A stretch of DNA of 64,000 nt from Brenneria izadpanahii (GTDB lineage: Bacteria; Pseudomonadota; Gammaproteobacteria; Enterobacterales; Enterobacteriaceae): assembly GCF_017569925.1 (NCBI RefSeq), contig NZ_CP050854.1:62001-126000 (forward strand), read 5' to 3'. Below, piece after piece: positions 44,706 to 56,700 of the stretch. How positions within the stretch are numbered: position 1 is the first letter of the stretch; the number at the start of each line of letters is the position of its first letter. The translations under genes were made by a program, and so were the position numbers. The notes beneath the pieces are model-generated. The model was not told the origin of the DNA. It did not search any database and saw only the letters and a program-made list of their open reading frames with translations.

Positions 44706-46604
44706 TTACCGTTTGTAGCCCAACTGCGGCGAGGCATGGGAAAGGGCGATGCCGGCGGGCGTTTCATCGTCCTGCGAGCTGACAAGACGAAATACGGAAA
44801 CCGCCTGTTTGAGCAACGCGGCCTGTTCTTCCAGCGAATCCGCCGCCGCAGAGGATTGCTGGACCAGCGCGGCGTTCTGCTGGGTGGTGCTGTCCATTTC
44901 TACAATCGCCTGATTGATCTGCGTAATTCCCCGGCTTTGTTCATCTGAAGCCGTGGCGATCTCGCCCATAAGGCTATGCACCTTGGTCACAGAGGTAACG
45001 ATATCATGCATCGTTTTACCCGCATTGCCGACCAGCGTTGCCCCGTGACTAACCTGCTCGACGGATTCGGCGATCAGGTCCGCGATTTCTTTTGCCGCCT
45101 GCGAACTGCGCTGCGCCAGATTGCGCACTTCGCTGGCGACCACGGCGAATCCCCGTCCTTGTTCGCCCGCGCGGGCGGCTTCAACGGCGGCGTTCAAAGC
45201 CAGAATATTGGTCTGAAAAGCGATGCCGTTGATAACAGAGGTGATCTCCGCAATGCGCCTGGAGCTGTTTTCAATATCAGTCATGGTTTTCACCACGTTG
45301 TTCACCTGCTCGCCGCCCTGCTGCGCCGTTTGCGACGCGCTGATAACCAGCGTATTGGCGTGGTGCGCATTGTCCGCATTCTGTTTTACCGTTGCGGTTA
45401 ACTGTTCCATGCTGGCGGCGGTTTGCTCAACCGCGGCGGCCTGTTGTTCGGTACGTGAGGATAAATCGGTGTTGCCGGCGACGATCTCCCTTGAGGCGGT
45501 AAAGATCTGGCTAACGCCGACGCGGATCTCGTCGATCATGTTGTGCAGGTTGGCGTTCATCTTCGACATGGCGCGGATGAGCTGCCCCAGTTCATCGCGA
45601 CGAGTGGCGTCGATGGTCATGGTGAGATCGCCGGTAGCTATGCGTTCGGCCATATTCAGCGTTTTATGCAGCGGCGTGGTAATTTGGCGCGAGATAAACC
45701 AGGAAACCAGTAATCCAAGAAGCAGCGTAACAAGCGCGGTGACGATCAACTGTATCTCGGATGAACGGATATCCTGCTGTGTGAGCTGTAGCTGTTCGTC
45801 AAGCAGGGATTTGACGATCGTATTGAGCCGATCCGCGATATCCTGCATCTGCCGCGCCTGGGCTATTTCTTCCTGATAGGCGGGGATATACGCCATGGCG
45901 CGCCCTTCATACACGTTAATGGTGTCGAGGACCGGCGTAAGTATCGCCTGCTGTTCCGTGGACAGATACGGATTTTGGTACAGCGCGTTCAGCGCGGTTT
46001 GCGCCTCCTTAATGGCCGCCGCGAGTTTGGTCTGCGCCGCCTCATCGCGCGACAGCAGCAAGCCGCGGACATGATAACGCACGGCCATCAATTTTTGATT
46101 CAACTCGGCAAGCTGTAATTGCAGCGTCATCGCGCTGTAGTCGGTAATAAATTGTTCGCCTAGCCTTTTTAATGGCTCTTCGGTTTCGGAAATATTCCAG
46201 CTTTCCCTGACATCGTCCTTTTTATGCACGGCATCGATGTAACTTTGCTGTTTCTGTTGGTATTCGGCGATCAGATTTTCCATCTGCGGGAATTTGGCGT
46301 TGATGCTTTCAGGCCAGTTCTGTTCTTTAGCCTGGGAGATGTAGGCATTGATTTTATCAATGCTGATATTGTTCTGTTTTATATCTTCAGGATCATAGGT
46401 TGTGCTGTAGCGCGCCCGGTAATATTTGGCCTGATTAATTTCGTCATTGATATTGTTGCTTAAATTCACCTTATCAATGCTTTCTTTCAATTCATCAATA
46501 TGCATGACGCCGGCGCCAGCGATAACCACCGTCATCATTAAGACCAGGAAGAAACCTAAACCTAATTTTTTACCGACGTTGATGTCTTCGAATTTTATCG
46601 CCAT
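44706..46604 (-). CDS. methyl-accepting chemotaxis protein
   Basis: 632 residues. Transmembrane segment 1 at about 13-35 ([20 protein letters not shown]), a long helical periplasmic sensor of about 250 residues (HBM-like four-helix arrangement), transmembrane segment 2 near 285-305 ([19 protein letters not shown]), HAMP ([19 protein letters not shown]) and a cytoplasmic signalling hairpin with the conserved tip [20 protein letters not shown]. The C-terminus (PQLGYKR) lacks the CheR/CheB-tethering pentapeptide, so methylation depends on other receptors. Ligand unknown; helical bimodular sensors often bind organic acids. Confidence 0.93.
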   Translation of the reverse strand: MAIKFEDINVGKKLGLGFFLVLMMTVVIAGAGVMHIDELKESIDKVNLSNNINDEINQAKYYRARYSTTYDPEDIKQNNISIDKINAYISQAKEQNWPESINAKFPQMENLIAEYQQKQQSYIDAVHKKDDVRESWNISETEEPLKRLGEQFITDYSAMTLQLQLAELNQKLMAVRYHVRGLLLSRDEAAQTKLAAAIKEAQTALNALYQNPYLSTEQQAILTPVLDTINVYEGRAMAYIPAYQEEIAQARQMQDIADRLNTIVKSLLDEQLQLTQQDIRSSEIQLIVTALVTLLLGLLVSWFISRQITTPLHKTLNMAERIATGDLTMTIDATRRDELGQLIRAMSKMNANLHNMIDEIRVGVSQIFTASREIVAGNTDLSSRTEQQAAAVEQTAASMEQLTATVKQNADNAHHANTLVISASQTAQQGGEQVNNVVKTMTDIENSSRRIAEITSVINGIAFQTNILALNAAVEAARAGEQGRGFAVVASEVRNLAQRSSQAAKEIADLIAESVEQVSHGATLVGNAGKTMHDIVTSVTKVHSLMGEIATASDEQSRGITQINQAIVEMDSTTQQNAALVQQSSAAADSLEEQAALLKQAVSVFRLVSSQDDETPAGIALSHASPQLGYKR

Positions 46605-46741
46605 ATTTTTCTTCCGCTATCTCATGAACAGAACACGTCTTCCGGCGCACGCATCACTCGTCATACCGCTGACAGGGGAAGGCTGCGCCATAAGATGTCG
46701 TGTGAAGCACAGCGTATCGGTATATAAATCACACGATAGAG

Positions 46742-47183
46742 TCACGTATAAATTATCGGCAATAAGTAACAATACTTTAACCTTTCAGGGGGATTGGCGG
46801 CGCCAAAAATGACAAACGTTTCGTCACCCCTCGGCAAAATTACGTTTTCTGATAAAAGGTTCTGAACCGACATAATGCGATAGAAACCGAGTAAATCAGA
46901 AACCAGACCCTCGCCGCTGAATCCGCTATCTGTCTCGTAGTTGTTGGGAAAAGAACCCCGGAACGCTTCAAATCTCCGCGCCATTGTCATCATCAGCGCC
47001 AGTGCGATGCTTTTTTGTTCCCAGTATGGGCGGCTTCGCCTGAATATCTGCTTCTTGCGTGTGACCAAGATCAATCCAGCCAAGTATCTCCGTATAAACC
47101 AGTCCATATTTTTCAGTGGTGGCTTGCCTTTCATCAAGTATCTCTGAGTGCTTACTCATTCCGAATCTTCCTTGTTGTTCCAT
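46742..47183 (-). pseudogene. frameshifted hypothetical protein gene
   Basis: Two overlapping minus-strand frames together give one protein: MSKHSEILDERQATTEKYG, VYTEILGWIDLGHTQEADIQ in the first, then YWEQKSIALALMMTMARRFE, FSGEGLVSDLLGFYRIMS and DETFVIFGAANPPERLKYC in the second. One extra C in the CCGCCC run near 47030 would account for the shift. The combined length of about 146 residues resembles small uncharacterised enterobacterial proteins found with DUF1493 genes. Either a real inactivation or a sequencing error in a G/C run. Confidence 0.6.
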
Positions 47184-47187
47184 TGAA

Positions 47188-47316
47188 ATGTTACGCGGCG
47201 AATGGTCCTATACAACCAGTGTTGGCGCTGTATTCACTGCTTATGATCTGGCGATAATAACCCGCAATGTAATACATCGTTACGAGCTCATGGTCGAATC
47301 AGGAGACAAACGATAA
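47188..47316 (+). pseudogene. truncated membrane-protein tail coupled to the DUF1493 gene
   Basis: 42 codons ending in TAATG overlap with the next gene. The text (WSYTTSVGAVFTAYDLAIIT, RNVIHRYELMVESGDKR) reads like the end of a small membrane protein whose front is missing, replaced by the opposite-strand gene that begins five bases away. A short intact peptide cannot be excluded. Confidence 0.45.
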
Positions 47317-47630
47317 TGAACAACGCAGACCATGTACGCGCACTGATAAAAAAGCACTTTTGGGATATGGCGGATGAAGATTCGCTGAGCACAGGCAAGA
47401 AAAGCGTTCTACCGGAAGATGCCAGCGGTTTTCTGGAGGAATATGCAGAAAGCCTAAATGTCGATATGAGTAATTTTAATTTCCGACGATATTTCCCTAA
47501 TGAGGGGATCCGTTTCCTGCCGAACGCCATCCTTCCTGCTTACCTGCGAACCGATCATCACGAATCCGCACCATTGACAGTTAAAATGCTAATAGATTCG
47601 GCTAGCGCTGGCCGTTGGTTATACGACTAA
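47316..47630 (+). CDS. DUF1493 family protein
   Basis: 104 residues, soluble. Characteristic DUF1493 stretch SLNVDMSNFNFRRYFPNEG in the middle and KMLIDSASAGRWLYD at the end. DUF1493 genes occur in enterobacteria in small variable clusters with membrane proteins; function unknown. GGAG precedes the ATG, which overlaps the preceding stop codon. It sits in an island of decayed genes between the chemoreceptor and sodA. Confidence 0.7.
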   Translation: MNNADHVRALIKKHFWDMADEDSLSTGKKSVLPEDASGFLEEYAESLNVDMSNFNFRRYFPNEGIRFLPNAILPAYLRTDHHESAPLTVKMLIDSASAGRWLYD

Positions 47631-47785
47631 ATAACAGAGCTTAATATCGCTACGCCTTTGCCGTGCGATGTTTACCTTAGGGGGGATTTTATCCCAAGAC
47701 GTTGGGGCGTAACTGCGGCGAATTTCCTTGCCGTCACCGTTCGTTCGGCAGGTTCAAGTTCATCTGAATACTGAATATCAAATAA

Positions 47786-47807
47786 GAAGCGGGAGCGATC
47801 CCGCTTC
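47786..47807 (-). terminator. rho-independent terminator after sodA
   Basis: GAAGCGGGA and TCCCGCTTC form a perfect 9-bp stem with a four-base loop. Read on the minus strand it is followed by TTATTTG. It lies 57 bp beyond the sodA stop. A second small stem CCGGAT/ATCCGG lies between them. Confidence 0.7.
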
Positions 47808-47863
47808 CTATTCGATCCCACCGGATGAGATCCGGCGGTACGGTCATCAATCAATAGCGCAGA

Positions 47864-48490
47864 TTATTTTTTCGCTTCTGCGAAACGTTTGGCGGCTTCG
47901 TCCCAGTTTACGACGTTCCAGAACGCTTTGATGTAGTCTGGGCGGCGGTTCTGGTATTTCAGGTAGTAAGCGTGTTCCCATACGTCCAGCGCGATGATGG
48001 GGTAGCCGGATACGCCGGAAATGGCTTCGCCCATCAGCGGGCTATCCTGGTTGGCGGTGGAAACCACGGCCAGTTTGCCGTCATCTTTCAGCACCAGCCA
48101 AGCCCAGCCGGAACCAAAGCGAGTCGCGGCGGCCTGCTCGAATTTCTCTTTGAAAGCGTCAACGCTGCCGAAATCGCGTTCGATGGCGGCTTTCAGATCG
48201 CCGGTCAGCGTAGTGCCCAGTTTCAGACCTTTCCAGAACAGGCTATGGTTGGCGTGGCCGCCTGCGTTGTTACGCAAAGCGGTTTTTTTCTCCGCCGGCA
48301 CTTTGTCCAACTGCGCGATCAGTTCTTCCGCAGACAGCTTGGCGAACTCAGGCAGGGATTCCAGCGCTGCATTAGCGTTATTGACGTAGGTCTGATGATG
48401 CTTGGAGTGATGGATTTCCATCGTTTGTTTGTCGAAATGTGGCTCCAGCGCGTCATAAGCATAAGGCAGGGATGGTAGTGAATAACTCAT
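47864..48490 (-). CDS. sodA: manganese superoxide dismutase
   Basis: 208 residues (E. coli 206). Metal ligands in [34 protein letters not shown] and [17 protein letters not shown]; the Gly-Gly-His and GSGWAWLVL signature match Mn-type enzymes. Removes superoxide in the cytosol. The ATG at 48490 has GGAG nine bases upstream; the ATG at 48499 would abut it and is rejected. A Fur-like box lies upstream. Confidence 0.97.
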   Translation of the reverse strand: MSYSLPSLPYAYDALEPHFDKQTMEIHHSKHHQTYVNNANAALESLPEFAKLSAEELIAQLDKVPAEKKTALRNNAGGHANHSLFWKGLKLGTTLTGDLKAAIERDFGSVDAFKEKFEQAAATRFGSGWAWLVLKDDGKLAVVSTANQDSPLMGEAISGVSGYPIIALDVWEHAYYLKYQNRRPDYIKAFWNVVNWDEAAKRFAEAKK

Positions 48491-48632
48491 GTTTAGCATC
48501 TCCGTGGTTGTAGTACCGAACTGTTGTAGTACTGAAAATGGGTATCGTACACAATCATTCTAGTACACAAAATATTGCGGCACTGCTTTTGTTAGCACCG
48601 CGTAAGAATTAAGTTCATTATAGTTAATTAAA

Positions 48633-48653
48633 TGATATTGAAAATGATTATTC
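48633..48653. promoter_or_regulatory. candidate Fur box upstream of sodA
   Basis: TGATATTGAAAATGATTATTC resembles the Fur consensus GATAATGATAATCATTATC in symmetry and A/T pattern. It lies about 145 bp before the sodA start, in the gap to fdhD. Fur control of sodA is established in E. coli. Confidence 0.45.
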
Positions 48654-48775
48654 GCGTTTGAAGGCGATAACGTTTGCCCGTGCAACCCCGTATATCAAGC
48701 GCTTATGTGGTTATGCTATGAGCTAAAACAAATCGGTCTAAAGTCGGGCGTCCGGTTTTTGTTTTGCCGCCGCCG

Positions 48776-49594
48776 CTACTCATACAACCGCTGCGGATGC
48801 GTATAGATGGTGGAACGGCCAGGCCGGCAGAATCCCACCAAGGTTAAATTGCATCGTTCGGCGACCTCAACGGCCAGTGAAGTCGCGGCGGAAACCGCAA
48901 ACAGGATCTCTACGCCGCACATGGCGGACTTTTGCACCATCTCATAGCTGGCCCGGCTGGAAACCAGCACGGCGCCCTGCCGCCACGGATTTTTCGCGCG
49001 CATACCCAGCAGCTTATCCAGCGCGACGTGGCGTCCGACATCTTCACAGCCGCCGCTTAGCGAGCCATCCGGCGTAATCCAGGCGGCGGCATGAGTACAG
49101 CCCGTTAATTGGCCCACCTGTTGCACCGTCTTCAACTGCGTCAATGCAGACTCAAGGCGGCGTAGCGGGAAGGTTTGCGTAAACGGCAAAGGCGTAATGG
49201 GTTTGCCGATCTCTGCCAGTTGCTCCACGCCGCAAACGCCGCATCCGGTACGGCCATCCATCGCCCGCCGCCGCGCTTTTAAACCGGCAAAGCGGCGGCT
49301 GGAAAGTTCGATTTGCACTTCAATGCCATTGCATACGGGTTGAACATCAATGCCGTAGATGTCCTGCGGCGACTGGATAATGCCTTCCGACAGCGAAAAG
49401 CCCAGCGCAAACAGCTCAAGATCTTTCGGCGACGACATCATCACCACGTGTGAAATACCGTTATAGACCAGCGCCACCGGTACTTCTTCCGCCAGCCAGT
49501 CGTCCTGCGGCTGTGCCAGAGAGCCCTGATGGTTTACCGTGCGCCGGCAAGCTCCCGTAGGGAGCGGGACTGATTGTGGATTAACGCTTTTCAC
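48776..49594 (-). CDS. fdhD: formate dehydrogenase sulfurtransferase FdhD
   Basis: About 272 residues, very similar to E. coli FdhD over [33 protein letters not shown] (the sulfur-carrying Cys pair), [20 protein letters not shown] and [24 protein letters not shown] sequence. Transfers sulfur from IscS to the molybdenum cofactor of formate dehydrogenases. The start is uncertain: GTG at 49594 or TTG at 49600, no ATG fits. No formate dehydrogenase genes are nearby in this window. Confidence 0.93.
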   Translation of the reverse strand: MKSVNPQSVPLPTGACRRTVNHQGSLAQPQDDWLAEEVPVALVYNGISHVVMMSSPKDLELFALGFSLSEGIIQSPQDIYGIDVQPVCNGIEVQIELSSRRFAGLKARRRAMDGRTGCGVCGVEQLAEIGKPITPLPFTQTFPLRRLESALTQLKTVQQVGQLTGCTHAAAWITPDGSLSGGCEDVGRHVALDKLLGMRAKNPWRQGAVLVSSRASYEMVQKSAMCGVEILFAVSAATSLAVEVAERCNLTLVGFCRPGRSTIYTHPQRLYE

Positions 49595-49600
49595 CTGCAA

Positions 49601-49919
49601 GACCTATGAGTGAGTGTCGCCGATTCATTCCGGTATTATTTCACCGCCTCCAGGCCGATGCGAACTTTTCTCTGCAGGCAGCGATCGTGCGCGGTTTTTG
49701 GTTGTTAATTTGTTTGTTTATGGTTGCGGAAATGTGATCTTCTTCGAAGAGTCAATATTCTTCTGCGCCGGAAGCTGTCATAAACCTCGATCCCTGCCTA
49801 GGATTTAACCATGTTCTCTATTTAATAACTTTTAATTAACGTCTGATGTTAATTTTTCACATTACCTCTTTTTTCACTGCGGCTCCGCCGCGCACCCAGA
49901 CCGCGAGAAGGAGATTGAA
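49601..49919. other. fdhD-aldB intergenic region
   Basis: No gene recognised in these 319 bases. It holds divergent promoters for fdhD and aldB; the right half is AT-rich, ending in GAGAAGGAG before aldB. Confidence 0.4.
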
Positions 49920-51455
49920 ATGGCATATGACATCTCTGAAAGCCGGACGACGACCGGTAAGTATGACGCGCTTAATCTGAAAAAACGCTATGACAACTTT
50001 ATCGGGGGAGCTTGGGTTCCGCCTGAAAAAGGAGAGTATTTCGTTAATCTGACGCCGGTGACCGGCCAGTCTTTGTGCGAAGTCGCCAGTTCCTCCACGC
50101 GGGATGTCGATCACGCGCTGGACGCCGCCCATAAGGCGAAAGCCGAGTGGGGCGCCATGCCCGTGCAGCAGCGTTCTCTGCTGCTGAACCGCATCGCCGA
50201 CAGAATGGAGCAGAATCTTGAACGGCTGGCTATGGTGGAAACCTGGGATAACGGTAAACCCATTCGGGAAACCAGCGGCGCGGATGTTCCGCTGGCAATT
50301 GACCACTTCCGCTATTTTGCCGCCTGCATTCGCTCTCAAGAGGGGGCGATTAGTGAAATCGACAGCGATACCGTCGCCTACCATTTTCATGAGCCGCTTG
50401 GCGTAGTCGGCCAGATCATCCCCTGGAACTTCCCGCTATTGATGGCCTGCTGGAAGATGGCGCCCGCGCTGGCGGCGGGGAACTGTATCGTGCTTAAACC
50501 CGCCAAGCTGACGCCGATGTCGGTACTTGTCCTGATGGAGCTGATTCAGGATATTCTGCCGCCGGGCGTGATTAACGTGGTGAACGGCTCTGGCAGTGAG
50601 ATTGGCGAATATCTGGCGACCTCGAAACGCATCGCCAAAGTGGCGTTCACCGGTTCGACGGAGGTGGGGCAGCAAATCATGGGCTATGCGGCTCAGAACG
50701 TGACGCCGGTTACGCTGGAGCTGGGCGGCAAATCGCCGAATATCTTCTTTGCGGATGTGATGGATAAAGAAGACAGCTTCTTCGATAAGGCGCTGGAAGG
50801 GTTCACGCTGTTCGCCTTTAATCAGGGAGAGGTTTGTACCTGTCCGAGCCGGGCGCTGGTGCAAGAATCGATCTACGACCGATTTATGGAAAGGGCGCTC
50901 AAGCGCGTTGAGTCCATTCGCGTCGGCAATCCGCTGGATAGCAAGACCATGATGGGCGCTCAGGTATCCGCCGGACAGTTGGACACCATTCTCAATTACA
51001 TCGATATCGGTAAGAAAGAAGGCGCCAGGGTACTGACGGGGGGACGGCGCAAAGCGATGCCGGATGATCTGGCAAAAGGATATTATCTGGAGCCTACGAT
51101 TCTGTTCGGTAAAAACAGTATGCGCGTCTTCCAGGAAGAGATTTTCGGACCGGTGTTGGCGGTAACGACGTTTAAAACCATGGATGATGCGCTGGAAATC
51201 GCCAACGACACCGAATACGGTCTTGGCGCGGGCGTGTGGAGCCGTAACGGCAGCGTTGCCTACCGCATGGGGCGCGGCATTCAGGCCGGACGCGTCTGGA
51301 CCAACTGTTACCACGCTTATCCGGCGCACGCCGCATTTGGTGGTTACAAACAGTCGGGCATCGGGCGTGAGAACCACAAGATGATGCTGGAGCATTACCA
51401 GCAAACCAAATGCCTGTTGGTGAGCTACTCGGAAAAACCAATGGGGCTGTTTTAA
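49920..51455 (+). CDS. aldB: aldehyde dehydrogenase AldB
   Basis: 511 residues (E. coli 512). Oxidises acetaldehyde and related aldehydes with NADP+. Cofactor motif [20 protein letters not shown], catalytic Glu in [11 protein letters not shown] near 268, and catalytic Cys in [13 protein letters not shown] near 302. AAGGAG eight bases before the ATG. Beside wecH; in E. coli both lie in the same chromosomal region. Confidence 0.94.
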   Translation: MAYDISESRTTTGKYDALNLKKRYDNFIGGAWVPPEKGEYFVNLTPVTGQSLCEVASSSTRDVDHALDAAHKAKAEWGAMPVQQRSLLLNRIADRMEQNLERLAMVETWDNGKPIRETSGADVPLAIDHFRYFAACIRSQEGAISEIDSDTVAYHFHEPLGVVGQIIPWNFPLLMACWKMAPALAAGNCIVLKPAKLTPMSVLVLMELIQDILPPGVINVVNGSGSEIGEYLATSKRIAKVAFTGSTEVGQQIMGYAAQNVTPVTLELGGKSPNIFFADVMDKEDSFFDKALEGFTLFAFNQGEVCTCPSRALVQESIYDRFMERALKRVESIRVGNPLDSKTMMGAQVSAGQLDTILNYIDIGKKEGARVLTGGRRKAMPDDLAKGYYLEPTILFGKNSMRVFQEEIFGPVLAVTTFKTMDDALEIANDTEYGLGAGVWSRNGSVAYRMGRGIQAGRVWTNCYHAYPAHAAFGGYKQSGIGRENHKMMLEHYQQTKCLLVSYSEKPMGLF

Positions 51456-51533
51456 TCAATATGACGCCTCCGTTATGTTTGCGGGGGCGCTCACCACCTC
51501 TGATAAATTCAATCGGCAATCAAGTCTCTTTTA

Positions 51534-51559
51534 TCGTCATGCTCGCGAAGGCGGGCATC
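51534..51559. repeat. short dispersed GCGAAGGCGGG element before wecH
   Basis: TCGTCATGCTCGCGAAGGCG followed by GGCATC resembles the widespread intergenic element CGTCATTCCCGCGAAGGCGG. Only one copy was noticed in this window. Confidence 0.35.
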
Positions 51560-51656
51560 TCCGGCGACATTTCCGTATTCAGCCCATTCCCCATTGTGTG
51601 GTTTATCAACACGTCCTACCCTGTGCGATATCTTTTGTTTCTCCCAGAGGTTATGC

Positions 51657-52649
51657 ATGACCGGGAAGATCGGCTGGATTGATAACTTGCGGGCCGTGGC
51701 CTGTATGATGGTCGTTCTGATCCACAGTACAACCTATTACATTACCGCCGGGGGAGAGCCGGGCGACGGTCACTGGGATGTGGCGAATGTCCTTAACTCG
51801 GCCTCCCGCGTTTGCGTGCCGCTGTTCTTTATGATCTCGGGATATCTGTTTTTCGGCGAACGCAGCGCGCGGAAGAAGCATTTCCTGCGTATTGGCTTAT
51901 GTATTCTGTTTTACAGCGCCGTTACGCTGATTTATATCGCGACGTTGACGCCGATTAACCCGTTGAACGCCGCCAGACAATTCCTGCAAAAGCCGATTTT
52001 TTATCACCTGTGGTTTTTCTACGCGATCGTGGCGATCTACCTGTTTTCCCCCTTAATCAAAGTTAAGCCGGTGCCGGGCGAATATCTGGCTGTTTTCATC
52101 GTGCTGCTGGCGGTGATCGCCAACCCGAATATGAGTCAGGTTGAGTTTGCCGGCGTCAAACTGCTGCCGGTGAATCTCTATATCTACGGCGATACGTTTT
52201 ATTATCTGCTGTATGCGGTGGTCGGGCGGGCGTTAGGGATGCTGGATATTCCCCGGCGTGTGGCGATGGCGGCCATTCCGGCATTTATTGTGTGCGTGGC
52301 GCTGGTGGCGATGGGCACCCGGCATCACTCGCTGCTGAGCGATAACTTTAACCAGACGTTCTATATCTATTGCGGCCCGCTGGTTTTTTTGGCCGCGGTC
52401 AGCCTGCTGGCGGTGTTTAAGCGCTATCTGAATCAGCCGGCGTTACCCGGACTCGCTCTGATATCGCGCCATTCGCTGGCGATTTACGGTTTCCATGCGT
52501 TGATTATTCATTACCTGCGTACCCACGATATGGATATCCCGTCGCAGCCGGTGCTGGATATCTTCTACATCTTTAGCGCCGCGCTGCTGGGCAGTCTGCT
52601 GTTGTCGATGGCGTTGCAGAAAATCGATAGCCGGCGTCTGGTTAGTTAA
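51657..52649 (+). CDS. wecH: O-acetyltransferase WecH
   Basis: 330 residues (E. coli 331), acyltransferase-3 family with about ten membrane helices. Opening IGWIDNLRAVACMMVVLIHS holds the catalytic His; SASRVCVPLFFMISGYLFFG and SLAIYGFHALIIHYLRTHD follow E. coli WecH. Adds O-acetyl groups to the GlcNAc of enterobacterial common antigen. The ATG at 51657 has AGAGG seven bases upstream and aligns with E. coli. Confidence 0.92.
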   Translation: MTGKIGWIDNLRAVACMMVVLIHSTTYYITAGGEPGDGHWDVANVLNSASRVCVPLFFMISGYLFFGERSARKKHFLRIGLCILFYSAVTLIYIATLTPINPLNAARQFLQKPIFYHLWFFYAIVAIYLFSPLIKVKPVPGEYLAVFIVLLAVIANPNMSQVEFAGVKLLPVNLYIYGDTFYYLLYAVVGRALGMLDIPRRVAMAAIPAFIVCVALVAMGTRHHSLLSDNFNQTFYIYCGPLVFLAAVSLLAVFKRYLNQPALPGLALISRHSLAIYGFHALIIHYLRTHDMDIPSQPVLDIFYIFSAALLGSLLLSMALQKIDSRRLVS

Positions 52650-52669
52650 GGGACGGCGCGCGGGAACGG

Positions 52670-53599
52670 TTATCGTTCGTCATGCCCTATCTGGCGTAAC
52701 TGCGCGCGGCGTAGTTGACGGCCGGAGGAAAATCCGGCCATCAGCGCGGACTTTTCCAGCCCGACGCCCTGGCGCAGACGCTGCTGCGCTATCGCAATGC
52801 GCAACTGTTCATGATATTCACGCACGCTGATCCCCAGGTGTTCACGGAAAAGACGCGTGAGGTGGCGGCGGCTGACATGAACCTTATCGGCAATGACGGA
52901 CAGCGGCCACGCGGCTTCCGGCTCGGCGGACATGATGTCCTGCGCCCGGTGGATAACCGGATGGAGATGGTTACGGTGCTGTAGCCACGGGGAGAGCTGC
53001 GCGTCGCTGCCGGTACGGCGGAAATAGACCACCATCTCGCGGGCGATTTGCAATGCGCTGCGGGTATCAAGGAGTTGCCCGATTAGATGCAGGGAGAGAT
53101 CGATACCGGCGGTAATGCCGGCGCTGGTGTAAATACCGCGGTCTTCGACGAAAATCCGGTTATCTTTAACCTGAGCCAGCGGCGCCAACTGAGACAACCG
53201 CTGGATGAGATTATGGTGGGTGGTGCACTGGTAACCATCCAATAATGCGGCTTGCGCCGCCAGCAGCGCGCCGGAGCAAACGCAGACCAGCGTCAGCGTT
53301 TGCGCGCTCAGCGCCGGCTTGAGCCGTTCCAGCCACCGGCGGGCGGTCGCCGCCTGCGGCAGGGTAAAATTATAACTGGAGTCAGCGACGCCGGGGATGA
53401 TAAGAATACTGCCTTCCGGCAGCGCGTCGGGCAACGGCTCCAACCGGCTCAGCATCAGTCCGGTAGAACAACACACCTCGGTTTCCGGGCCGATATAGCG
53501 CAGGTCGAACTGTCCGGCAAGCCGCAACGTTTCGGCGGGGCCGGCTAAATCCAACGCCAGTACGCCGGGTAGGATAAGGAAGTAAACCTGTTTTCTCAT
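52670..53599 (-). CDS. GlxA family regulator (DJ-1/PfpI + AraC)
   Basis: 309 residues. The N-terminal DJ-1/PfpI-like domain (residues 1-190; nucleophile-elbow region TLTLVCVCSGALLAAQAALL) is joined to an AraC-type double helix-turn-helix (WPLSVIADKVHVSRRHLTRL, HLGISVREYHEQLRIA). Such regulators sense small amines or carnitine-like compounds. It begins three bases after the isochorismatase-like gene stops, so the two form an operon. The C-terminal AraC part is slightly atypical (FSSGRQLRRAQLRQIG). Confidence 0.88.
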   Translation of the reverse strand: MRKQVYFLILPGVLALDLAGPAETLRLAGQFDLRYIGPETEVCCSTGLMLSRLEPLPDALPEGSILIIPGVADSSYNFTLPQAATARRWLERLKPALSAQTLTLVCVCSGALLAAQAALLDGYQCTTHHNLIQRLSQLAPLAQVKDNRIFVEDRGIYTSAGITAGIDLSLHLIGQLLDTRSALQIAREMVVYFRRTGSDAQLSPWLQHRNHLHPVIHRAQDIMSAEPEAAWPLSVIADKVHVSRRHLTRLFREHLGISVREYHEQLRIAIAQQRLRQGVGLEKSALMAGFSSGRQLRRAQLRQIGHDER

Positions 53600-53602
53600 C
53601 TG

Positions 53603-54148
53603 TCAGTTTGCCAGTTTTTTCAGGCATTCATCAACGCTGCAAATCTCCGCGAAGCGATCGATAAGTACCGTTTCCGTTCGGTGTTTCAACTGCTCGGCGC
53701 TTAGCGTCACGCCCCGATGGGTCATCGGAAACGTCATGGTCGCCTCGGTGACGAAGGTAACGCGATAGCCGAGATCGGACGCGACGCGGGCGGTGGTTTC
53801 GCAGCACTGCTCCGTGCGCATACCGGCGATAATCAGATGTTGGATATCGTTGTCGCGCAGCCACTGTTCAAGGCCCGACTCGGTGATCGCATTATGCACA
53901 TGTTTGTGAAACTGCGCATCCGGCTTATGCGTTAAGAACGGCAGACGCTTCACATGGCCGGACGCCAAAGAGAACGGGCCTTCGGGCGCAACGTGAAAGA
54001 TATCGACCAGCGCCGCGCCCTGTTGTTTGCACCCCTCAATCAGGCGCAGCACCGCCTGCCGGAAAGCCGGGAAATCCTGTTCCTGCCAGAAAGGGCGATG
54101 CTGAAATGATTCCTGTACGTCAATGATCAGTAGTGCGCTGTGAGACAT
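53603..54148 (-). CDS. isochorismatase-like cysteine hydrolase
   Basis: 181 residues. Catalytic triad of the family: Asp10 (LLIIDVQESF), Lys near 90 in KPDAQFHKHVHNAI and Cys near 120 in IAGMRTEQCCETTARVASD. These enzymes hydrolyse amides such as nicotinamide or carbamates. Cotranscribed with the GlxA-type regulator that follows, which may sense its substrate. Substrate unknown. Confidence 0.87.
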   Translation of the reverse strand: MSHSALLIIDVQESFQHRPFWQEQDFPAFRQAVLRLIEGCKQQGAALVDIFHVAPEGPFSLASGHVKRLPFLTHKPDAQFHKHVHNAITESGLEQWLRDNDIQHLIIAGMRTEQCCETTARVASDLGYRVTFVTEATMTFPMTHRGVTLSAEQLKHRTETVLIDRFAEICSVDECLKKLAN

Positions 54149-54343
54149 GATGTTACCCCGCTAGTCAAATTTACGATGTATCGGTTCGGTAGCTATGATG
54201 GGTTAACTCTGTGCGTCAAAGAAGGCCAAATCGGGACATGATGGGGGCTAATCAGGACGACTTCACGGCGTTGTCCGTCAGGCGATGGGGACTTCGCCGG
54301 ATAACGGGCAGCGCGACAGGTAATGCCGCGCTGAGGATGCGGT

Positions 54344-54919
54344 TTACTCTGGCGTGCGCCAGTAATCGTAATCGATATGGTCAACCTGAAAATTCGCGTC
54401 TTCTTTATCTCCCGTTAAGCGATAGGCGATAGTAAAGGCGAAATCAAAAGCGACGCCGAGTCCTTTACCGCTAATCAGGTTGCCGTCTTCGACGACTTTT
54501 TCGTTGACGTAAACGCCATCGGTAACGTTTTGCCACAGCGTGCCGGAACAGACGTAACGCCGTCCTTTCAGTAAGCTGTTGCCGCCCAGCACGCGCGCGG
54601 CGGCGGAACAAAGCGGGCAAATCAGCTTATTGGCTTCGTCATGGCGGCGGATGAATTCAGCCACCGAGGGGTTTGCTGCCAGATTAACCGTTCCTTGCGG
54701 ACCGCCGGGAATGATCACCGCATCAAACAGCTCATCCTTATTTCTTTCCAGCAGGTCGTCGGCAAACATACGAATATTGTGATAACTACACAGCTCCAGC
54801 CTGTCGTGACAAGACAGCATGGCGACATCTATTTTCATGCGGTGCAGTACATCAATCACCATAATCGCTTCTGCTTCTTCAAAACCATCAGCCAGCAGAA
54901 TGGCGACTTTCTTAGACAT
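54344..54919 (-). CDS. DJ-1/PfpI family protein
   Basis: 191 residues, single DJ-1 domain. VAILLADGFEEAEAIMVIDV with the conserved Glu, and the nucleophile Cys in LICPLCSAAARVLG. Related to YajL/ThiJ-type chaperones or glyoxalases; differs in its Cys-Pro-Leu-Cys elbow. GGAG precedes the ATG. Role undecided. Confidence 0.85.
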   Translation of the reverse strand: MSKKVAILLADGFEEAEAIMVIDVLHRMKIDVAMLSCHDRLELCSYHNIRMFADDLLERNKDELFDAVIIPGGPQGTVNLAANPSVAEFIRRHDEANKLICPLCSAAARVLGGNSLLKGRRYVCSGTLWQNVTDGVYVNEKVVEDGNLISGKGLGVAFDFAFTIAYRLTGDKEDANFQVDHIDYDYWRTPE

Positions 54920-55139
54920 AGCATCTCCAGCAACATAATAGAGGGGAAAAGAGGATAGCAGAGAATAGTCATTAAAATGAAACGATGTTTTATTATTGTA
55001 ATAGGCATCGCGTAACCTATCTTTAACGCTTAGCGTGTTGGTGAAATCGCGTTATACTCGCTCTCTTGGGCGCGAACCGGGTGCGAATTTTTTTGCATAA
55101 AACGCCACTCTCCTCTTCCTGCGCCGGCAAAAAGATGTT

Positions 55140-55153
55140 TAAATTATAACTCA
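55140..55153. promoter_or_regulatory. ARG box 1 of argG
   Basis: TAAATTATAACTCA matches the ArgR core TGAATWWWWATTCA with two mismatches. It is centred 21 bp before box 2, the canonical spacing of paired ARG boxes. A weaker third candidate lies near 55085. Confidence 0.65.
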
Positions 55154-55160
55154 CTTATTT

Positions 55161-55174
55161 TGCATAAATATGCA
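55161..55174. promoter_or_regulatory. ARG box 2 of argG
   Basis: TGCATAAATATGCA is a near-perfect palindromic ArgR half of the pair, about 150 bp before argG. It indicates repression by ArgR with arginine. The remaining 54920-55322 region shows no gene. Confidence 0.8.
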
Positions 55175-55265
55175 TTTGTTGCGAGCGCAGCGCTTACCGA
55201 TTAAATCCAGCCTGACCTATCCGCAATGCGGTGAAGTCACGGCCTCTCAGTAGTGTATTGCGTAA

Positions 55266-56666
<1,401 letters not shown>

Positions 56667-56700
56667 TTTAGCGCGGCTTAGTCGCGCCTAGCTAATGTAA

